A DNA stretch of 64,000 nucleotides from the NCBI GenBank assembly GCA_038502055.1, contig JAXRKN010000045.1, positions 5,168,501 through 5,232,500 on the forward strand, written 5' to 3'. The notes under the pieces were generated by a model that did not search any database, was not told where the DNA came from, and saw nothing but the letters and a program-made list of their open reading frames with translations. This document shows, piece by piece, positions 59,101 to 64,000 of the stretch. This DNA comes from Tanytarsus gracilentus (lineage: Eukaryota; Arthropoda; Insecta; Diptera; Chironomidae). The position numbers were made by a program, and so were the translations under genes. How positions within the stretch are numbered: position 1 is the stretch's first letter; every line of letters begins with the position of its first letter.

Positions 59101-62100
59101 TCGTTTTTCTGTGAAACGTGAAAACTTTATGGAATTTATATAAAAATTATTTTAAAAGCAATTTTTTTTTTCTCGTAAGGACACAGAGAAAAATTTCGTT
59201 AAAATTTGAATTTTTTCCACTAAAATAATCTTGAATTTAAATCTCAACAATTTTTTAATGTCTTTTGGTGGATTTTTGAATAATTAAAATTTAAATGTTC
59301 TTCGAAAAATTTACGTCCATAAAAATTTATGTAACATAAAATTTCAAGACCATTTTCTTGTTGTTTATGTCGCTCTCTTCCTTCCTGCCTTCCCATTTTA
59401 TTTCCTTCCGCTTAAATAAATTTTATATCTGTTGCAACTGAACATTGTACACCCACACAAAAAAATAACATGTCCAAAAGAGAGAGAAAAAAAATATTAA
59501 AATATTTTTCTCTTGAAATTGCATTTTCAAAGCTCGTTCTGTACACGACCCTGAATCCTCTTCTTTTTAAATTACAAATTAAATCCCTTTTAGCTCTCGT
59601 CTATGTGAATTTTTCTATTCCCTCCCGTTGTCGTAATTGGCGCCATTTTTTTGCTAGACACATAAAACATTTCGCCTTATTCTACTGCCAATGTGTGCGA
59701 ATAAAGTGCATAAATAAATTGGCTTTTTTCATACCAATAGAAAGCACTTTTACATCAGATCTAGATGTTCAAATGCATTAAAATTGGCTCCAAAAATTTT
59801 CTCTCTCACACTATGTGTGCAATTCGAAACCAGTGGGAGAAACTTTGAAATGCATGCCAAAAAAAATGTAAAAGATTTTTTTTATTCAATTCCCATCCCT
59901 CACACGTTTATCTATTGCTCACACTTATATTTTCTCTCGAACAAATTGTGCAGTTGAATAAAGTCAATATTGAACTGATAGATAACATAAGGGAGGGATG
60001 ATCATCTTGTGGCAATATTTCTTGCTTGCAAGTGATATTTCAATTATCTTCCGCTTACACTCGATACCGTGGAGAGAAAAAGTTCACATGAGATTCACTC
60101 GGATGGTTGGAAGTGCGCTGTATCTGTATGACATTTTGACTCAAAATTTTTGAGAAAATTTAAAAATTAATTTTTTATTTTCTCTTGTGGCGGACATAAA
60201 TAAAATTTAATTACATTATTGCAGTTTCAAAAAACTAGAATAATTCCAAAACTCAGAAAAATATCTCATAAAATTTTTAATTTCAGTTTCCAATGCAAAA
60301 TACGCTTGCCAAAAGGAAGGTTTCTATGCCGATCCTGATGACTGTTCAAATTTCCATAGATGCGTTCAAGAAGGCACTTCATTCCGGCAATATACTTTCC
60401 AATGCGGTCCCGGTTCTGTTTTTTCAAACAAAGATCAAACTTGCGTCCATGGAAATTCATTAGATTGTCAGAGAAATTTTGATCAATACAATGAGATCAG
60501 CAATGATAATTTGCAAATGTCACAAATGGATGAAATTGATCGTAAACCAGCATCAACAACTAGACAGACAACTGTAACTCAGAGGCACACGCAAAGCACA
60601 ACCAGACGCCCACTAAATGATCCTCTCGAAAATGAAGTCAACTCCAATCAATGTGAAGATGAAGGCTTTCATAGAAATCAGAGAGATTGTCATAAATTCT
60701 TTCGATGTGTGAGTGATGGAAAGGGTGGATTTACGCGCTATGATTTTGACTGTGGTGAAGGCACCGCTTGGGATCAAGTTCAACAGGCTTGCGTTCATGA
60801 AGCAGACACAAATTGTGCGAGTGGATCCGATACATACACTGAATATAATGAAACTAATAGCTCGCAACAATCTCAAGCAAATCAAGAATCTCAGAGTTCA
60901 ATGTCGAGCAATACATCTAACAATAATGGACAAACTGTCACTAATACTCAATCATCGCAATCGATGTCGTCAATGATGAGTAATAGCATGCAAAATAATT
61001 CTTACCATAATTCTTCATCAACTTCAGGAGATGGAAATAATCAAAATTCAAATAGTAACCAACAAAGCTCATCGAATAGCAACTCTTCTAGCAGCAGTTC
61101 ATCAAGTAGTTCTTCGAGCAGTTCATCTAGTTCTCAATCATCGCAAAATCAAAACCAGTCTGGTTCTAACGGCAGCAATAATTCTAATGGCTCAAATCAA
61201 AACTCAAATTCAAATAATAATCAATCTGGGTCTAATTCCAACAATAATCAATCACAAAACCAACAAGGCTCGAATTCTAACAATCAGAACCAGGGATCAA
61301 ATAATGAATGGAATAACAACAACCAGCAGTCTTCTGGCTCTAATAACCAGAATCAGGGCTCAAACTCCAACAATCAAAATCAACAGGGGTCCAACTCTAA
61401 TAACCAACAGTCTTCTGGTTCAAATAATAATCAAAATCAACAATCTTCCGGTTCAAATCAGTCTCAAAATCAACAAGGATCCAATTCCAATAATCAAAAC
61501 CAAGGGTCCAACTCTAATAACCAACAGTCTTCCGGTTCAAATAATCAATCGAATAATAATAACCAACAATCATCAGGCTCTAATAACCAATCCGGATCAT
61601 CTTCATCAAATAACAATCAAAATCAACAGGGGTCAAACTCTAATAACCAGAATCAGGGGTCCAACTCCAATAGCCAACAGTCTTCTGGTTCAAATAATCA
61701 ATCGAATAACAACAATCAACAGTCTGGATCTTCATCAAACAACAATCAAAATCAACAAGGTTCAAACTCCAATAACCAAAATCAACAGGGTTCAAGTTCT
61801 AGTAACCAGAACCAGGGGTCAACCTCAAATAATCAGAATCAAGGTTCAAACTCAAATAATCAGAATCAATCGAACAACAACAACCAACAGTCTGGATCTT
61901 CATCAAATAACAATCAAAATCAACAAGGTTCAAGTTCTAGTAACCAGAATCAGGGGTCAAACTCTAATAACCAAAACCAAGGGTCTAATTCCAATAATCA
62001 ACAGTCTTCCGGTTCAAATAATCAGTCCGGATCTTCATCAAACAACAATCAGAATCAACAAGGCTCAAACTCGAATAATCAAAATCAACAGGGCTCAAGT

Positions 62101-64000
62101 TCTAATAACCAGAATCAAGGGTCAAACTCTAATAATCAAAACCAGGGATTAAATTCGAATAATCAAAACCAATCGAATAACAACAACCAACAGTCTGGAT
62201 CCTCATCAAATAATAATCAAAATCAACAGGGTTCAAGTTCTAATAACGAGAATCAGGGTTCTAATTCAAATAATCAGTCCGGTTCTTCTTCATCAAACAA
62301 TAATCAAAATCAACAGGGTTCAAGTTCTAATAACCAGAACCAGGGGTCGAACTCAAATAATCAGAATCAAGGTGTAAACTCTAATAACCAAAACCAAGGT
62401 TCTAGCTCCAATAATCAACAGTCTTCCGGTTCAAATAATCAGTCTGGATCTTCTTCATCAAACAATAATCAAAATCAACAAAGCTCAAACTCCAATAATC
62501 AAAATCAACAGGGTTCAAGTTCTAATAACCAGAATCAAGGGTCAAACTCTAATAATCAAAACCAGGGATCAAATTCGAATAATCAAAACCAATCAAATAA
62601 CAACAACCAACAGTCTGGATCTTCATCAAATAATAATCAAAATCAACAGGGTTCAAGTTCTAATAACGAGAATCAGGGTTCTAATTCAAATAATCAGTCC
62701 GGTTCTTCTTCATCAACCAATAATCAAAATCAACAAGGCTCAAACTCCAATACTCAATCGCAAAATCAACAGGGTTCAAATTCAAATAACGAGAATCAGG
62801 GGTCAAATTCTAATAATCAAAATCAAGGGTCAAACTCTAATAACCAGGGTTCTAGTTCCAACAATCAACAGTCTTCCGGTTCAAATAATCAGTCCGGTTC
62901 TTCTTCATCAAACAATAATCAAAATCAACAAGGCTCAAACTCCAATAATCAATCGCAAAATCAACAGGGTTCAAACTCCAATAATCAAGGCTCAAATTCA
63001 AATAATGGTAACAACTCGCAATCATCAAGCAATGAAAACTCTCAGTCTTCCAACAATCAAGGGAACCAAAACAATCAAAATCAACCTAATAATAACAATG
63101 GGTCGAGCGGTCAAAATTCAAATAGCAATAACTCTGGTTCTAGCTCTAATCAAAATTCAAATAATAATGGCCAATCTTCAAACAATAATCAAAATGGTCA
63201 ACAATCTGGTCAAAGCTCTTCGAACAACAATCAAAATCCCTCAAATAACAACCAAGGCTTGAATAATAATAATCAAGGGTCTTCTCAAATGTCCAGTTCA
63301 TCGATGTCTTCAATGTCATCCATGTCAAATTCTAGTCAAACTTCTTCTTCTAGTCAATACTCTAATTCTAGTTCAAGCAGCAAACCGACAGAAAGTACCA
63401 CTACGAGTATGCCAGAAAAAACAACAACTGTTAAAGAAACAACTACATCTTCAAGTTCTACCACTATGAGAATGACTGTAGCATCAAGCGGCTCAAAACC
63501 ATCATGTTCAGAAGAGGGATATTTGGGTGATAAAAGTAATTGCATGAAATTCTATCGATGTGTAAGCAATGGAAATGGAAGTTATCGAAGATATGAATTT
63601 AATTGTGCTGCTGGAACAATTTGGGATCATCGCAATTGCATTTGTAATCACCCTAGAGATACTTTTGACACAACCTGTCAGGGCTCTGATAACACTAGAA
63701 CTTGTGGAGCTGGTGGAGGTGAAAATCATTCCAGCAATCAAAACAATAACAATCAAAATTCGAATAATGCTCAAAATCCAAATAACGGTCAAAATTCTAA
63801 CAATGGACAAAATACAAATAACGGTCAGAGTTCGAATAATGGAAATTCAAATAACGGTCAAAACCCAAATAACGGTCAGAATTCGAATAATGGTCAAAAT
63901 ACAAATAACGGACAAAATTCAAATAACGGCCAGAACTCAACTACTCAACCTCCATGCGCACCTACAACAACTGAAAAACCAGTGCCTGCTGGAAGCGATG
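56165..64000 (+). CDS. Secreted mucin-like protein with CBM14 chitin-binding domains (partial, runs off the window)
   Basis: Exon 1, 56165-56240, encodes most of a signal peptide. A 4046-nt intron (GTAAGT...TTTCAG, 56241-60286) joins it at phase 1 to exon 2, which is open from 60287 to the window end (at least 1263 aa so far). The signal peptide is residues 1-29, cleavage likely after VSNA. Peritrophin-A/CBM14 domains lie at residues 33-86 and 148-202 (six Cys each, CSNFHRC and CHKFFRC cores) and at about 1099-1156 (CMKFYRC core, with an additional Cys in NCIC). Between domains 2 and 3, residues about 211-1050 are nearly all Ser, Asn, Gln and Gly. Short Thr-rich linkers flank the domains, and NNGQN repeats follow domain 3. 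Predicted to bind chitin extracellularly (peritrophic matrix, cuticle or secreted gel). The acceptor at 56019 shows there is an upstream non-coding exon. Confidence 0.92.
56666..56726. repeat. CTTACTTT microsatellite (8-bp unit)
   Basis: About 7.5 uninterrupted copies of CTTACTTT within the transposon-like element. Confidence 0.9.
56885..57368. repeat. Four tandem copies of a 120-bp repeat
   Basis: The landmark TGGCTTCATG recurs at 56901, 57021, 57141 (as TACCTTCATG) and 57261, exactly 120 bp apart, with GAACTCGT, ATTGCATC and CCATCATGG at constant offsets. Copies are diverged at scattered positions, so the array is not brand new. Confidence 0.92.
60840..63360 (+). repeat. Coding low-complexity S/N/Q/G repeat tract
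   Basis: The tract is built from recurring blocks such as NNQNQQGSNSNN, NQQSSGSNNQ and SGSSSSNNNQNQ. The blocks at 62041-62300 and 62461-62720 are near-identical at a fixed offset of 420 bp (140 codons), an in-frame duplication. Other frames also stay open here only because CAA/AAT/TCA codons rarely create stops when shifted. Confidence 0.9.

Larger units (their letters stand above)
56241..60286 (+). other. Intron of the mucin-like gene
   Basis: Donor AAAAG|GTAAGTTAG at 56240/56241 and acceptor AATTTCAG ending 60286. It contains the tandem-repeat element at 56481-57404; the rest (57405-60286) is AT-rich with no supported exon, although a small unrecognised exon cannot be excluded. Confidence 0.8.

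Noticed and set aside
61031..62152. A 373-codon open frame rich in Ile/Thr/Asn across the mucin repeat
   Set aside because: It is the shifted reading of the S/N/Q repeat. The true frame is open from 60287 to the window end, begins at a splice acceptor and encodes CBM14 domains on both sides.

Overview
The window is AT-rich eukaryotic DNA from an arthropod, almost certainly an insect and most plausibly a dipteran (mosquito/midge-like). This is inferred from short introns of 50-60 bp with GTAAG...TTTCAG junctions, core promoters of the TATA + TCAGTY type, insect-style cytosolic sulfotransferases, farnesol-dehydrogenase-type SDRs and a CBM14 (peritrophin-A) mucin. I cannot name the species.

Layout. 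1-6.4 kb: a long secreted, cysteine-free, Thr/Pro/Gln-rich protein (1301 aa) with an upstream non-coding exon. 8.16-10.5 kb: Sec23, the COPII coat GTPase activator, two coding exons. 10.85-11.84 kb (minus): a calcineurin B homologous protein in three coding exons, convergent with Sec23. 12.09-12.80 kb (minus): a coiled-coil/acidic protein of unknown function whose 5' end is unresolved. 17.08-18.16 kb (plus) and 18.21-18.98 kb (minus): two complete short-chain dehydrogenases from different subfamilies, tail to tail 50 bp apart, each with a TATA + TCAGTC promoter. 23.2-28.5 kb (minus): a tandem array of three intact cytosolic sulfotransferase genes with identical exon lengths (314/458/179 nt) and conserved TATA + TCAGTT promoters. 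Their sequences are mosaics and indicate gene conversion. 29.5-56 kb: about 26 kb with no recognisable coding sequence, holding one strong candidate promoter plus first exon (36.4-36.8 kb) and a small transposon. 56.2-64.0 kb and beyond the window: the start of a chitin-binding mucin-like protein. Its 4-kb intron carries a transposon-like element with tandem repeats, and its main exon encodes CBM14 domains around an ~840-residue Ser/Asn/Gln/Gly-only tract.

The two dehydrogenases and three sulfotransferases could form a local oxidation-plus-conjugation neighbourhood (small lipophilic alcohols, hormones or xenobiotics); this is inference from family membership and shared promoter type. Three small elements have transposon hallmarks: two hAT-like MITEs with exact 8-bp target duplications (26,495-26,655 and 45,687-45,804) and one ~0.9-kb element (56,481-57,404) with four 120-bp tandem repeats. 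The most interesting observations are the sulfotransferase mosaicism, the extreme S/N/Q/G mucin, and the repeat-bearing small transposons. I saw no clearly new multi-gene system, tRNA, rRNA or CRISPR array.
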